This document shows, piece after piece, positions 10,764-20,861 of a DNA stretch of 64,000 bases. Both the position numbers and the translations under genes were made by a program. This DNA is from Cycas panzhihuaensis (Eukaryota; Cycadophyta). The DNA lies in NCBI GenBank assembly GCA_023213395.1, contig CM041465.1, positions 230,089,741 to 230,153,740 on the forward strand, read 5' to 3'. The notes under the pieces were generated by a model. It was not told the DNA's origin and did no database searches. It worked only from the letters and a program-made list of their open reading frames with translations. How positions within the stretch are numbered: position 1 is the first letter of the stretch; each line of letters opens with the position of its first letter.

Positions 10764-10770
10764 TATATAA
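10764..10770 (+). promoter_or_regulatory. TATA box of the antisense PMD gene (C)
   Basis: TATATAA in CCCCCACCTATATAAGG, about 165 bp before the PMD start codon. It is followed about 30 bp later by AGATTCATTTTCACCGGCTC, the likely start region. The same box and following ATTCATTTTCA are kept in B (minus strand, 30945-30951) and H (62861-62867). Preservation in three separate copies supports a real promoter on the antisense strand. Confidence 0.7.
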
Positions 10771-10954
10771 GGAAAACAACTAAAAATCAGATTCATTTTC
10801 ACCGGCTCTCGTACGAAACCAGAGCCTTTTCCTTACGACGCGGAGTGCTACCCGACTTCAGAGGCATGCAGGAGACGATCCGACCATTGGATCTGAGCAT
10901 AGCGCGAGCCTTTACAACCAGCAAGACGAGATGGCGACGGTCAGGCCAGATCCA

Positions 10955-11447
10955 GTGAGTGGATCTCACGAAACCCCTGTCATTTCAAAGTTCAAAATTT
11001 GATGCTTTTTAGTTAATTTAATGTATTTTTTATGCCCCTTACGGGCAATTAGATGCCTCTTGGAGTCTGAATTGGACCCAGAAAGAGGCGAGGACCTGGG
11101 CATTAGGGAGCCCTGGTCCCAGTGGGTCCCACGGGGGCCCACCATAAAAAATTTTAGGATTTTCTAGGCCGAAAGCCCCCCTTTTTAGAGGGGTCACCGT
11201 TCGTATCGGGACTAAGATCGCGACATCGCGATCTTGGCCGCGAGATTGCTCCAGGGGGCGATCGCCATGGGACCCGCTCCAAATTTAGTGGTACTGCTAA
11301 ATTTAGAGCAGTACGCAGGCAGAAAAGCATAAAAAACCAAAAGAGGGACCAAACAGCCCCCAAAATCAGAAAGGAAAACCAGAAAGAGAACTAGGAGCCT
11401 AGATGACTACTAGGAGGCTGACCTTGACTAATTTTTGATGATTGCAG
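10955..11447 (+). other. Intron 1 of the PMD gene (C)
   Basis: Begins GTGAGTGG and ends TTTTTGATGATTGCAG, with a CTGAC/CTAAT-like branch region just before. Its removal joins exons in frame (phase 0). B has an interval of about 500 bp at the same place (minus strand, 30759-30260) whose donor has become ATGAGT. H keeps the GTGAGT donor at 63052. The intron holds the GGTACC-like motif (GTGGTACTGCTAAATTTAG at about 11291). Splicing is predicted, not shown. Confidence 0.65.
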
Positions 11448-12667
11448 GTAGTTATCACGGTGGATAACCACGAGAACGTCAGCATACCGATACTGAGTTA
11501 CTTAGAGATGGCATCCCACGAGGACAAGGCGACTCTGAAGAGGTGTGGCCTATACAAAGCCCTTAAGACCCCCCAGTTCGCGTCAGACCAGAGGCTTCTA
11601 ATTGACATCGTGTCACACTGGGATAGGAGGAGGCGCGTATTTCACTTGCCTCAGATAAGCGATATCACTATCACCTTAGGAGATATCAGGTGGATTCTAG
11701 GGGTACCGGACGGGGAGGCCGGTGAGGTGGGGCGTTACTGGCAAGGCAACACAGGCGGCCCAGTTCCTCACAGGGACCGACAGGTGGGAGTGGAGAGGAG
11801 CTCCCATCCAGACTATGCTCATGTCTAGGATTCCTCGGGTAAGGAAGTTGATATTACTATGCATTCTGTTCTGGATTTCCCAGAAATAGAACTACAGGGA
11901 GATCCCTGGAGGTTAGGTGGATGCAGCGCGCCAGTGTGAGGCCAGCAAGAGGATGGATTGGGCTACTCTAGTTGCAGTGAACCTCATCGCCTAGCTAGAC
12001 ACCATCCAGAGATCTGGCAGAGGAGGGTTCTCTTACAGTACACTATTGCAGTGCTGGTTTTTTGACCATTTTGCGGCAGTGGCACCAGTAGGGGGGCCAT
12101 TCCCCATAGTAGAGTGGACCCCGATGGTCCACAGATGGTAGACACAGCTCCAAGGGATAGAGGATCAGGCGCATGTCCGTCGGTCGGTCGATGCGACATC
12201 ACTCGACCTCCTCACTCTGACAGACTATACAGTAGAGCCCTACAGAGCAGTGAGGTGGGAGAGTGACGATGGAGCGGGCAGAGCCGAAGCGCCCATCGAC
12301 GACGATGATGACAATGACAACGACGGTAATAGCAGTGATGACAGTAATGGTGGAGGGGATGGGGCTAGCCCATCACGACCTGCAGGAGAGGAAGGTCCAT
12401 CACGGTCGATAAGAGGAGCAGCAGGACCATCCGGGACTATCGGAGGAGGGGCAGGCCCATCAGGAGTTACCGAGGTGAGCAGGGTGCCAGAGACTAGGGG
12501 CCGCAGACTACGGATCGTGAGGAGATCCAGAGAGGCGAGGGTCGAGCCAGTCCCTACTAGGGGCGAGGTAGAGGCAGAGGATGTACCTGAGGATGTGGTA
12601 CCTGCAGCTAGCAGAGGGCCAGGAGACGAGGATGTCACCCGAGTAGAGGAGCCAGCGGCCGTGGTAG

Positions 12668-12740
12668 GTGAGACCTAATCGTTTCCTTAGTCGTTTGACA
12701 TCTAGATAGATCCTTAATTTCATTTTATTATGGTATGCAG
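12668..12740 (+). other. Intron 2 of the PMD gene (C), 73 bp
   Basis: Begins GTGAGACC after ...GTGGTAG and ends TTATTATGGTATGCAG. It is T-rich. Skipping it avoids a stop a few codons in and links the acidic region to the coiled-coil exon (VRIYTDTRNVALRSV). The length is near the low end for plant introns but normal. Confidence 0.6.
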
Positions 12741-13413
12741 TGAGGATATACACTGACACACGGAATGTTGCATTGAGAAGTGTAGCAGAGGTCCGGAGAC
12801 TGGTGGAGGCCATGGTGAGGGAGATGTTCCCTCAGGTCTACGCAGAGGAGCAACCGCCCATCTAGGTGGAGGATGCACCCAGGTCGACAAGAGCCCACAT
12901 GTAGGCATTCACCCCACTGGTGAGGGTGAGAGACATCTGGGCTGTAGAGACCCATGAACACATGGCATTCTAGGAGCGGCTGCAGCGAGAGCTCGACGCG
13001 ACTAGGGGCGAGCAGGACGAGTTGCGCGAACGAGTCCAGGCCTTAGAGGCTCAGGGTGGACTAGGAAGAGATGCGGGGAGCAGCATCCATATAGTAGTAC
13101 TGGAGGAGCACCTCAAGGCGACAGAGGAGAAGTTTCAGAGTGTGGAGGAGGGACTCCAGGGAGAGAGGGATCGCATCTAGGTTCAATATGATCAGCTAGT
13201 AGCGCAGATGGTCTCGAGGTTGAGCAGGAGTTGGACCCATATATACACAGTGGCTATAACCTTGAGACGGCCTCGGGACGAGGGGAGCGAGGCAGGCAGC
13301 TCGCGGAGGCCCAGGAGGAGCCTCGGAGGGATGTGGTCCCTAGGAGAGGGATCACACAGACCAGGGGATGGCACCCTAGGATCAGGATAGCAGTAGATGA
13401 GATGTACATATAG

Positions 13414-13735
13414 TTTTGACGGGAAAGCACGGGCCTCCAGGGGGTCATATGTAGGCTTACATGATTGTACCCCCCCTGCAAGGATCCTGGCTTCCCACAT
13501 GCATGATATACCATGACATTTTTGATATGTATATATATACGGGGTAATTAGAACCCCATTTTGACTTGAAATGGTGTGTATCATGTATGATAGAGATAGC
13601 ATGTATGATTTACTTTTGTAAATAAATATTTTTTATATGTTGTAAATGTAAATATGTTTTGTTGTAAGTATTTTGGTTGTAAATATTTGGTTGTAAATAT
13701 GCATGTGTTTCCTTCCATGTATGGCTATATGTCTA
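13414..13735 (+). terminator. 3' untranslated and poly(A) signal region of the PMD gene (C)
   Basis: After the stop at 13411-13413 the + strand becomes T- and TGTAA-rich. AATAAA lies at 13621-13626, followed by repeated TGTAAATAT/TTGGTTGTAA units to about 13700. AATAAA plus TGTA/TTGTAA repeats is the usual make-up of plant polyadenylation regions. The composition differs sharply from the surrounding GC-rich coding DNA. Inferred from sequence only. Confidence 0.55.
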
Positions 13736-14104
13736 ACAGGAGCACATATGTCCACCGTAAGTAGAGGTGATCGAGAGGTATGAGGTTAGAAATAGAGCGA
13801 CATGCACGTCCACAGGAGAGCACAACGGAATATGCGAAGGAAACAACAGGCAGGAGAAGGGAGTGACGATACTCCACAGCATCGTCCTAGTCGGGGAATG
13901 CCCAAATAGGAGAACAAAGGTTCCCGAGAGCACACGAGAATGCGGGTTCTGTGGGAGGAACTGCAAGAAGAAGCAAAAATCCATCTTAAATTGCCATCCT
14001 ACCCATGGTTGGGAGGAATGGGAACAACTTAAAATGGTAGTTTAGGCTCGTTTCAGAGTATGGCAGAGAAAAAGAGTGGAAAGATTACGCGTAAAACTTC
14101 TTAA
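13736..14104. other. Spacer between PMD poly(A) region and integrase end (C)
   Basis: No supported gene. The minus strand here would hold the region just after the integrase stop. The part around 13980-14045 (CCATCCTACCCATGGTTGGG) resembles B at about 27620-27680 in the same place, so it is element DNA. Confidence 0.6.
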
Positions 14105-15265
14105 GGAATTTTCTATTGACCGCTTTCTCAAATTCTAAGCCTTCCAAGGTGGCGATCCTGTATGCGCCGTTATCGAGGCTTTTAAGAATGACAAAGGGGC
14201 CTACCTATTTGGGCTCGAATTTGGCCAAGTGATCGTAAAGGTACTCCAATTTGAGGACGTGGTCCCCAGGACATAAAGGACGAGCACGAAGACGTTTGTC
14301 ATGTGTCCTTTGCAAGTGGGCTTTCGAAGCAAGGTTCGCTTGATAAGCCATTAAGCACCTCTCATCCAGGGCTTCGAGGTCTAGGAGGCGAGCCTGGCGA
14401 ATAGACTCCTCGTCAATGAGGCCCCGAAGGGAAACCCGAAGAGAGGGGATCTCCACTTCCAGTGGGAGTATCGCCTCAGTTCCGTAGACTAACGAGAATG
14501 GGGTCATTCCGGTAGCTGTGCGGATGGAAATGCGATAAGCCCATAGGGCGAAAGGGAGTTGGATGTGCCAATCCCTTTGAGATTGGGCAACAGTTTTCTT
14601 TAAAATACTGGCGAGCATTTTGTTGAAAGATTCAACTTACCTGTTTATTTGGGGGTAATAAGGGGATGACATCTTATGCGAGATCTTGAATTTCTCACAC
14701 AATTCGTCCATTTCCTTATTACAGAATGAAGTTCCATTATCCGTAATTAGGATATCTAGAATCCTGAAACGACAGATAATATGCTGGTAGACGAAGGTGG
14801 CTATCATCTTGCCAGGGGTAGTGGACATGGGGATTGCCTCTACCCATTTAGTGAAGTATTCAGTAGTGGTTAAGATATATTTATGTTGTGCAGAAGATGG
14901 CGGCGATATAGCCCCAATGAGGTCTAAGCCCCATTGAGAAAAGGGCCACGGGGACACGATAGGGTGCAATGCCTTGGAAGGTACATGAGAGACATTGGCG
15001 TACTCCTGATATTGTTGACATCCAAGGGCACAGGCGTGGGCATCCTTGAACAAGGACGGCTAGTAATAACCCATGTGGAGGGTCCTTTGGGCCATGGATT
15101 GGCCCCCAAAGTGGCCCCCACAAACGCCATGATGGCATTCGCGGAGTATTTGGTCCGCTTCGTCAGGAGCGATGCAACGAAGCAGGATCCCATCGAAGGA
15201 TCTCTTGTACAACACTTTATCCACGAGGAAGTGTTGCCTAGCGATGTACCGGATCAGCGACCTAA
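14105..15265 (-). pseudogene. Element C integrase
   Basis: Integrase would cut target DNA and join the cDNA ends in the nucleus. The N-terminal zinc-binding region (HHCC type; CGGHFGGQSMAQR-like, about 15150-15190) is broken. The core is readable in two blocks, 14637-15053 and 14205-14618. They contain the catalytic Asp in SQWGLDLIGA, the second Asp in ILITDNGTSFCNKEMDELCE, and the Glu in VESFNKMLAS just after an in-frame TAA that lies between the two blocks (equivalent to Gln in B). The C-terminal part (ALWAYRISIRTATGMTPFSL, then VYGTEAILPLEVEIPS) is the usual Ty3/gypsy DNA-binding end. No chromodomain is seen. The + strand downstream holds the tail of the PMD gene. Confidence 0.85.
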
Positions 15266-16010
15266 CCTTATTCTTTGGATTCAGGGCGATATTCTTGCTG
15301 AGTTAGATATCGCACAATGTCACCATACCACTCGCTGTCGGCAAGTGGGTGAGGAGAAGCATCGTGGACGGTCATGATAGACTCATCCGGGAAGAAGTCG
15401 TCGACATGAACACCGTTCATGTTGGGAATGGCAGTATCGGCTAATTGCTCTGCTACTATCATTCCCTTCTTCAACTTCCGTTAATAACTTGCAAGTCGAA
15501 CTCTTGAAGCAGGACGGCCCAATGACCTGCCCTACATCAAGTCACGAGCAGTAAGTAAGTAACACAAGGGATCGGATTGAACGATCACCTTGGTTGTATT
15601 ACCGAGCAAGTAATGCTTAAACTTCTTGTTGCATGGACCAAGGAGAGGCATTCCTTTTCGGTGGGGAGATAGTTTAATTCAGCGACAACGAGAGTGCGGC
15701 TGATGAAGTAAATAGCCCTCTGGGTTCCTGAATCATCCTCCTGTGCGAGCATTGCACCCAGGGATTCGTCAGTTGCCGAGGTGTATAGGATGAAGGGCCT
15801 ATTAAAGCGAGGAGGTGCCAGTGTATGGGCAGAAACGAGAGCTTCCTTGAGCCCTATGAAGGCCTTTTGGGTCTTGTCCGACCAAACAAAAGGGGCTCCT
15901 TTCTTCAATAGGTTCGTAAGAGGCTTGGCGTTTATGGCGAAATTTGCCAAAAAATACCTTAGAAAACTAAGCCTGCCTAGAAACGACTTAATTTGTCATT
16001 GGGTCCTAGG
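15266..16010 (-). pseudogene. Element C RNase H (next to RT) and tether
   Basis: 15585-15950 gives KPLTNLLKKGAPFVWSDKTQ, then AFIGLKEALVS, PRFNRPFILYTSATDESLGA and a LAQEDDSGTQRAIYFISRTL block. This is the normal gypsy RNase H that removes RNA from the RNA-DNA hybrid; the Asp in YTSATDES is the expected first acidic residue. After a frame break, 15268-15474 encodes the tether towards integrase (HVDDFFPDESIM). Element H has the same part at 63137-63500. Confidence 0.85.
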
Positions 16011-16700
16011 CGACGACATGTCAAGGATTGCCTTGACTTTTTTCAGATCGATTTGGATTCCTTGCTAGGATACGAGGAAACCCAAGAGTTTGCCTAAAGT
16101 GATGGCAAACACACATTTCAGCGAGTTCAAGCTAACATGATACTTGTGGCATCTTGTGAAGATGGCGCGCAAGTCAGAGGGATGATGGGCTCTGGTATGT
16201 GAAAGGCCCATCATATCGTCCATGAAGACCTCCAACGTATTGTTGATGAGGTCATGAAAGATAAAATGCATGGCTCTTTGATAAGTAGCCCTTACATTCT
16301 TAAGACCAAAGGGCATTACCTTGTAGGCAAAAGTACCCCATGGCGTAGTGAAGGCCGTCTTATAGTGGTATTCAAGAGAAATCTAAATCTAATTATAGCC
16401 AGAGAAGCCATCCATCAAGGACATAACTTCGAATCCAGTCGTACGATCGATTATTTGATCAATGAAGGGAAGAGGAAAGTTGTCCTTAGGACAAGCGTTG
16501 TTTATGTCGCGAAAATCGACACAAATACGAATGGTCCCATTCTTCTTAGCAACGGGAACGATATTCGACACCCACTTAGGGTAATCGATGGAAGAAATAA
16601 GTCTCACATCCAGAAGCTTCTCAACCTCCATCTTAACGGCAGCTGAAAGCTTTGGGTGAAGGGGACGCTCGATGCCTTTGCGGCGTCAGGAATGATCGTA
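16011..16700 (-). pseudogene. Element C reverse transcriptase
   Basis: The reading from about 16640 includes LLDVRLISSIDYPKWVSNIV, PVAKKNGTIRICVDFRDINN, FPLPFIDQIIDRTTGFEVMS, then LMDGFSGYN, MPFGLKNVRATYQRAMHFIF and the active-site box EVFMDDMMGLS (Y/FMDD; two catalytic Asp present). It ends at FAITLGKLLGFLVS. The enzyme would copy the genomic RNA into DNA in the particle. A stop or frame break falls between the GYN block and the MPFG block (about 16316-16390). Confidence 0.88.
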
Positions 16701-17375
16701 AGGTTATACGTGACGATGGAGGGGTCAATGCCCTTCATATCTAAGTAGTCCCATGCAAATATATCGCGAAATTCCTGGAATAGGAGGGAGTATTCCCTCA
16801 CTTCGTTAGGAGTACATTCTGCTCCTACCTTGATGACCTTGTCTGGGGCAAGGACTATGTCCTGAGTTGCCCCCATGCACATGGCATTCCCCTCCTCGAA
16901 ATGCAAGGGGGCAAGATCGATCGGAAGAGAGGAAATGGAAGAAGGGATTGGATCAGCTAATGTGGACCTAATCGCTAAGACCTTCTGGTGGCCAAGCTTG
17001 TGGTGACCAGGAGGCAAACTGGGCATGGAACCTGCTAAGTGCTCCAGCAAAGCCTCATCATCTTCAAAGTAGTCCATCCCATGGATGACCTGACTTCAAA
17101 TGGACGAGGCGTGGGATAGCATGGGAGCGATAGGACCGGTATGGCCTGAAAGCTGACCATCATCCCTAAGAGACTCTAAAGGAGAGTCAAGGAGAGGTCC
17201 CTCGTAAAAAGCAAGAGGAAAACTCTCAACATCATCACCTACAGGAGCTGATGGGATGGAAGAGCCAGGAACATGATGATCAACATGCGCAATGTCATGT
17301 GACATATGAAAATGACCAGGCTCTATAACAAAAGGGGTCCTAGGAGGAAACCTAGGACTAGGAGGATGCCCCACA
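16604..17375 (-). pseudogene. Element C protease-RT linker
   Basis: Readable as MDYFEDDEALLEHLAGSMPS, LPPGHHKLGHQKVL, HFEEGNAMCMGATQDIVLAP, then DKVIKVGAECTPNEVREYSL, LFQEFRDIFAWDYLDMKGID. This is the stretch that leads into RT fingers in this family. B has it at about 24550-24970 and A at 48347-48724. Domain role is not known; it may be processed out by the protease. Confidence 0.75.
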
Positions 17376-18010
17376 CTAGTGCGGAGGAGCAGGCGGGTGA
17401 GGACGATCCTCATCCTCGCTATAGGACCCGTCATCGTCAAACATAGCGAGGTACCCATAGCTCCCGACACCAATGGGGACAAAATGCGTCAAACCAGGAG
17501 AAGAAGATATGGGATCTTCTTCACGGTAAGAGGAATCGAGGATTCCAATGGAGCAAGCCGAGACATGATTAGAAGGGTGTTTGTTTCCCTTCGTATGGCC
17601 ATGGCTTGCCTGAGCAGAAGGCCTAGCTTGTTTGGTGAGTGATCGCTCACGGGAGACAACTTTCATTTGCCCATTATGAACAAATTTAAGTCGCCCCCAA
17701 TGGGTGGAACACACGGCTCCCATTTGGTCAAGCCATGGTCGACCCAGAAGCATGTTGTAATCCACGTCAACATCAAGGACGATGATGTCAGTAATGACAG
17801 TCTTGTCCTCGAGAGTAAGGGGTATCGAGACAGACTCCAGGGAAGTCTTCTTGCTACCGTCATAACCCTGACAACGCCATAGAACAGGTTCCAAGGCGGA
17901 AATGCCAAGCTTAACACGCAAGGGCATGGCATTAATGGAAGAACCATTGTCCATAACGGTTCTTCGCAATGTGCAATCAGGAGTATCTATGGTAATGGTG
18001 AAAGGGAAGT
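17376..18010 (-). pseudogene. Element C aspartic protease
   Basis: An open stretch of 197 codons. It holds RRTVMDNGSSINAMPLRVKL, in which DNGSS is the active site (usually DTGSS or DGGSS), then VSIPLTLEDKTVITDIIVLD and DYNMLLGRPWLDQMGAV, the second conserved box (LLGRPWL). It would cut the Gag-Pol polyprotein as a dimer. A Ser-rich linker follows towards RT. B has the same protein with DNGSS at about 23700. Confidence 0.85.
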
Positions 18011-18940
18011 TCCACTGGCATTCCCTTCCACTAGATGCAGGAAGATCTCTTTGATCGAAAGAGATGACGGGTTCACAACTTTAGGTTGTGCCCAAGGCGT
18101 GAACGGACGTGTCATTCGATCCTAGAGCTTCCAAGAGGAGCGTTCGCTGCTTGGGGCAACTTCTCAGGACGTCCATGATGGACATCCTAGTAGCCACAGT
18201 GAGAAGCTCTTCGACCACGGAGAAGGGCTTACCCCTCCCTATGGGTTGGGTAAGGGCTCTTCTAAAGTCGAATCTACCGAGGCAGATGGGAATGCTCTTG
18301 GGAAGTGCAGGAATCTTTGGGGGAATGGCTTCTGGAGGGGGATCGAGTTGTGAGATAGACGCGAAGGCGCCTGTTGCCTCTTTTGCGACTTGAGACTGAG
18401 TCAGCGCGTAAAGGGGAGTGGTCTCAAGTATTTAGATCATCTTCTTTCCCTTGTCACGAGACCGCAAAGTTGATGGAGCATGGTGGTCAAGGGAGTGCGA
18501 AGGGGAAGATGGCCTTCGCACACCCTTCCCTCTACCATGCGAAGGACGAGAATAAGGGGATCTATCCCGATTCTGATTGTTCCTTTGCTGAACATCACGA
18601 CCACGTTCCCCATGTTTGGGGAACGGGTCTCTATGAACAGGTTGACCAAGGTTAGGAATCGATGCCCGCCTAGGGGACGAATCACGCGGTGGGGCGTCGC
18701 GTGGGTGCTACGCTCGACAACGCGAATCATCGTGGAAACACTCCCCGTGGATGGAACACCACCTCTTCTCAAGGGGAGGATCGATCTTCCTTGCTTGAGA
18801 AGGTTGGATGTTATCCCCTTTGGGGGGTGTCGCACGAGAAGCCTGCTAAACTAGTTCATGGGAGGTCAGCGATGAAGGAGGTTGGAGTTTAAGCTCCTTC
18901 ATCGTGCGCTCGAATGAGCGAATAGTGAAGGTAAGAGGAT
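18011..18940 (-). pseudogene. Element C gag zinc knuckle and gag-protease linker
   Basis: On the minus strand, 18717-18758 encodes CSIHGECFHDDSRC, a C-x2-H-x4-H-x4-C knuckle like B's. The linker then continues with basic and Ser-rich sequence to the block RFDFRRALTQPIGRGKPFS (about 18260), SIMDVLRSCPKQRTLLLEAL and SVHALGTT, just before the protease. The frame is interrupted by several stops and shifts (ORF 18437-18835 is in the wrong frame). Confidence 0.75.
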
Positions 18941-20747
18941 CTAGGGTCCTCTCAGTCGGATGAGAGGTGGGCTTAGCAGGCTGCGAATGTTTGGTTTCCT
19001 TCGCGGGGGAGGTGCTTCACGACGTTGTGAGGGCTTAGGAGGTTTCTTGAGTCCAGCTTGGATCTCAATAGCCTCCAACGCCAAGCACCTCGTAATCGCG
19101 GAGTCACATGTGGTTACCCCCATCTTAAGGACTTCCACATGCACTTTGGGGGGAAGCACGTTAATGAAGAGATCTCGCTTCAACTCTTCAGGTAACGTGG
19201 CCTTAGTAGAGTGAAGGAGATCATGAAAGCGTTGCACAAAGTCACGATTCATTTCGTCGTGACCTTGTTTAAGCAACAGAAGTGCTTTCATCCCACTTTC
19301 AAATGGACAGGCTATGTCAAAATAGTTGACGAACTCGTCCACCAATTGCTGGAATGAAGAAATCGAATGAGCAGGGAGATGGTAAAACCACTTGAGGACG
19401 TCGCCCTATAAGGATCACGGAAATAGCTTCATCAGAATATGGTCGTAAGCCCAATAATCGATACACGCTATAAAGAAACTACGTATGTACTCAGTTGGGT
19501 CTTGCAACGAAGTTCCATCAAATTTGGGAACTTTAGGAGGGTGAGGCGGCAGGTTAGTCCTTAGTGCCTCAACAGATAACGGTGTTGACCTATAGTCCAT
19601 GAAAGGATGTATCCTTACATGGGCCAACGGATCGATGACCGGTAAAGGAACAGGAATGGATGGGGGTGGTAAGCCCATCCCTCTTTGGGGAAACACCCCT
19701 TGTTGGAAAGGGGGTTATGGGTAAATGCCTTGGAAGGGAGGTAGGTTCCCTTGCGAAGACGCGGCAACGGGAGTTGCGCTGGATGGCAGAAATGAAGGGT
19801 GAGGGACCGGGTTTTGCCCATATGGGCCACCCGTAAGTGGCACAACTCCATATGGGTGCAACGGGTCCACCCCATAAGCAGGAAGATGGTTTCCCCTACT
19901 TTGCCCCCAAGGTTGAGACATGTAACCTGGAGGCACGTAAAGGGAAGGACCACCAGCAGGGTTTTGAATATATGTAGGAGTGGGTCCTACATAGTTGATG
20001 GCAGTAGCACTAGTAGGGCCTTGAGGCCTACTAGGAAATGCATGCACCATGTTCGAAGGCGGCGCATTCGTTTGACTCAGAAATGGCATGCTAATCCCAA
20101 GTTGGGGAAAGGACATGCCACGAACAGGTCCTGAAGAAGTAGGACCACGGCTAGAGGTAGGCGGTGTAACGCTTACCCTAGGGGCTGATGTAGACACGGC
20201 ATAGGACGCGTGAGCGCGGGCAGAAGCATCATTCGTTGTATGAGGCACAGGTATGGATGAAGAAGATGCTACATTACGCAACATTTCTTCAAACCACCTA
20301 GGATGTGGTTGGCGGCGAGTTGTTTAGAAGTACTCGCTGAGCACTTCGACTACATCGACGGGAGGGGGATCCCTCAGGAAACTTCTCGTAAGGCTCACGA
20401 GTAGGGTGGTGAGTCTCATGAAGAGACGACTCTTCTACTGCATGAGCAGAAGGACAAAAGTCAGCAGGGTGAAACTTATCATCCAAATAGTAGATGGAAT
20501 CATCGCCCCCATGAGAAGATTCTGGAATAGATGCGGGGAACTCTTGAGTTCCCGTAGCCATGGTATAGTAAGCCCAATCAGACAGGTAACCTTCCATTGT
20601 CGAATTAAGGTTCGACGATAGAAGGGAACGAGGCGGTTGGTCTTCTAACAATGGCAGAAGACCTCGCAAGTGACGTGAGAAACGTCGTATACACACCTTT
20701 GCGAGCGTTGTTAGAAGAAAACGAGAAGAGGGGAATGAAGCAAGCAC
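18941..20747 (-). pseudogene. gag: Element C gag: N-terminal region and core
   Basis: Three open blocks. 20747-20298 is an N-terminal part (SDWAYYTMATGTQEFPAS, HGGDDSIYYLDDKF). 20284-19715 is Pro/Ser-rich (PSLYVPPGYMSQPWG, AYGVDPLHPYGVV). 19696-18941 holds the gag core (PKFDGTSLQDPTEYI, IDYWAYDHILMKLFP, VDEFVNYFDIACPFESG, HDEMNRDFVQRFHDLLHSTK, EELKRDLFINVLPPKVHVEV). The Trp that is TAG in A and B is intact here. Breaks are a frame change near 20300, one near 19710 and one near 19400. The protein would assemble the particle around element RNA. Confidence 0.87.
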
Positions 20748-20831
20748 GTTGGGGGTTGCCCAATTGAAACATGGAATAAGAGACTACCTAGAGGCAAGAA
20801 CATCAATGAAAAGGGGAAGTGAATCTAGCTC

Positions 20832-20837
20832 CCTTAC
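20832..20837 (-). promoter_or_regulatory. Possible 5' splice site after the primer site (C)
   Basis: GTAAGG (minus strand) in GCCAGTAAGGGAG, just downstream of the primer site as in B at 4116-4121. Function is inferred from position and sharing. Confidence 0.35.
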
Positions 20838-20841
20838 TGGC

Positions 20842-20861
20842 AGTCCCAGATGTAGTCGCCA
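20842..20861 (-). other. Primer binding site of element C
   Basis: Minus-strand TGGCGACTACATCTGGGACT abuts the end of the 5' LTR (GTTTCA). It aligns with B's site. The TGGCGACT start fits a tRNA-Arg-like primer, as known for Tat/Ogre-type elements. Confidence 0.75.

Larger units (their letters stand above)
10931..13413 (+). pseudogene. Antisense PMD (plant mobile domain, aminotransferase-like) gene of element C, 3 exons
   Basis: Predicted exons are 10931-10954, 11448-12667 and 12741-13413, about 640 residues in all. Exon 1 (MATVRPDP) ends at a GTGAGT donor and joins exon 2 in frame. Exon 2 has the PMD signature: FHLPQISDITITLGDIRWIL, then GVPDG, and later WATLVAVNL and LLQCWFFDHFAAVAP. An acidic run (DDDDDNDNDG, about 12300) and a Gly/Pro/Ser-rich stretch follow. 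Exon 3 looks like a coiled coil (LQRELDATRGEQDELRERV). The PMD is known from Arabidopsis MAIN/MAIL1 silencing factors and from transposons, but its role here is unknown. Damage: a frameshift near 11745, TAG codons (for example about 11887, 11921, 11992, 12863, 13178) and a frameshift near 13210 before a tail conserved in B (EEPRRDVV). It is opposite in strand to gag-pol. Confidence 0.82.

Noticed and set aside
12240-12638. Minus-strand Ser-rich ORF of 132 codons
   Set aside because: It is the complement of the PMD acidic and Gly/Pro-rich coding region, whose strong codon bias keeps the opposite frame open.
15781-16068. Plus-strand ORFs opposite RNase H and RT (also 25596-25956 and 63219-63578)
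   Set aside because: They are recurrent shadows of the conserved Pol coding strand and encode no recognisable domain.
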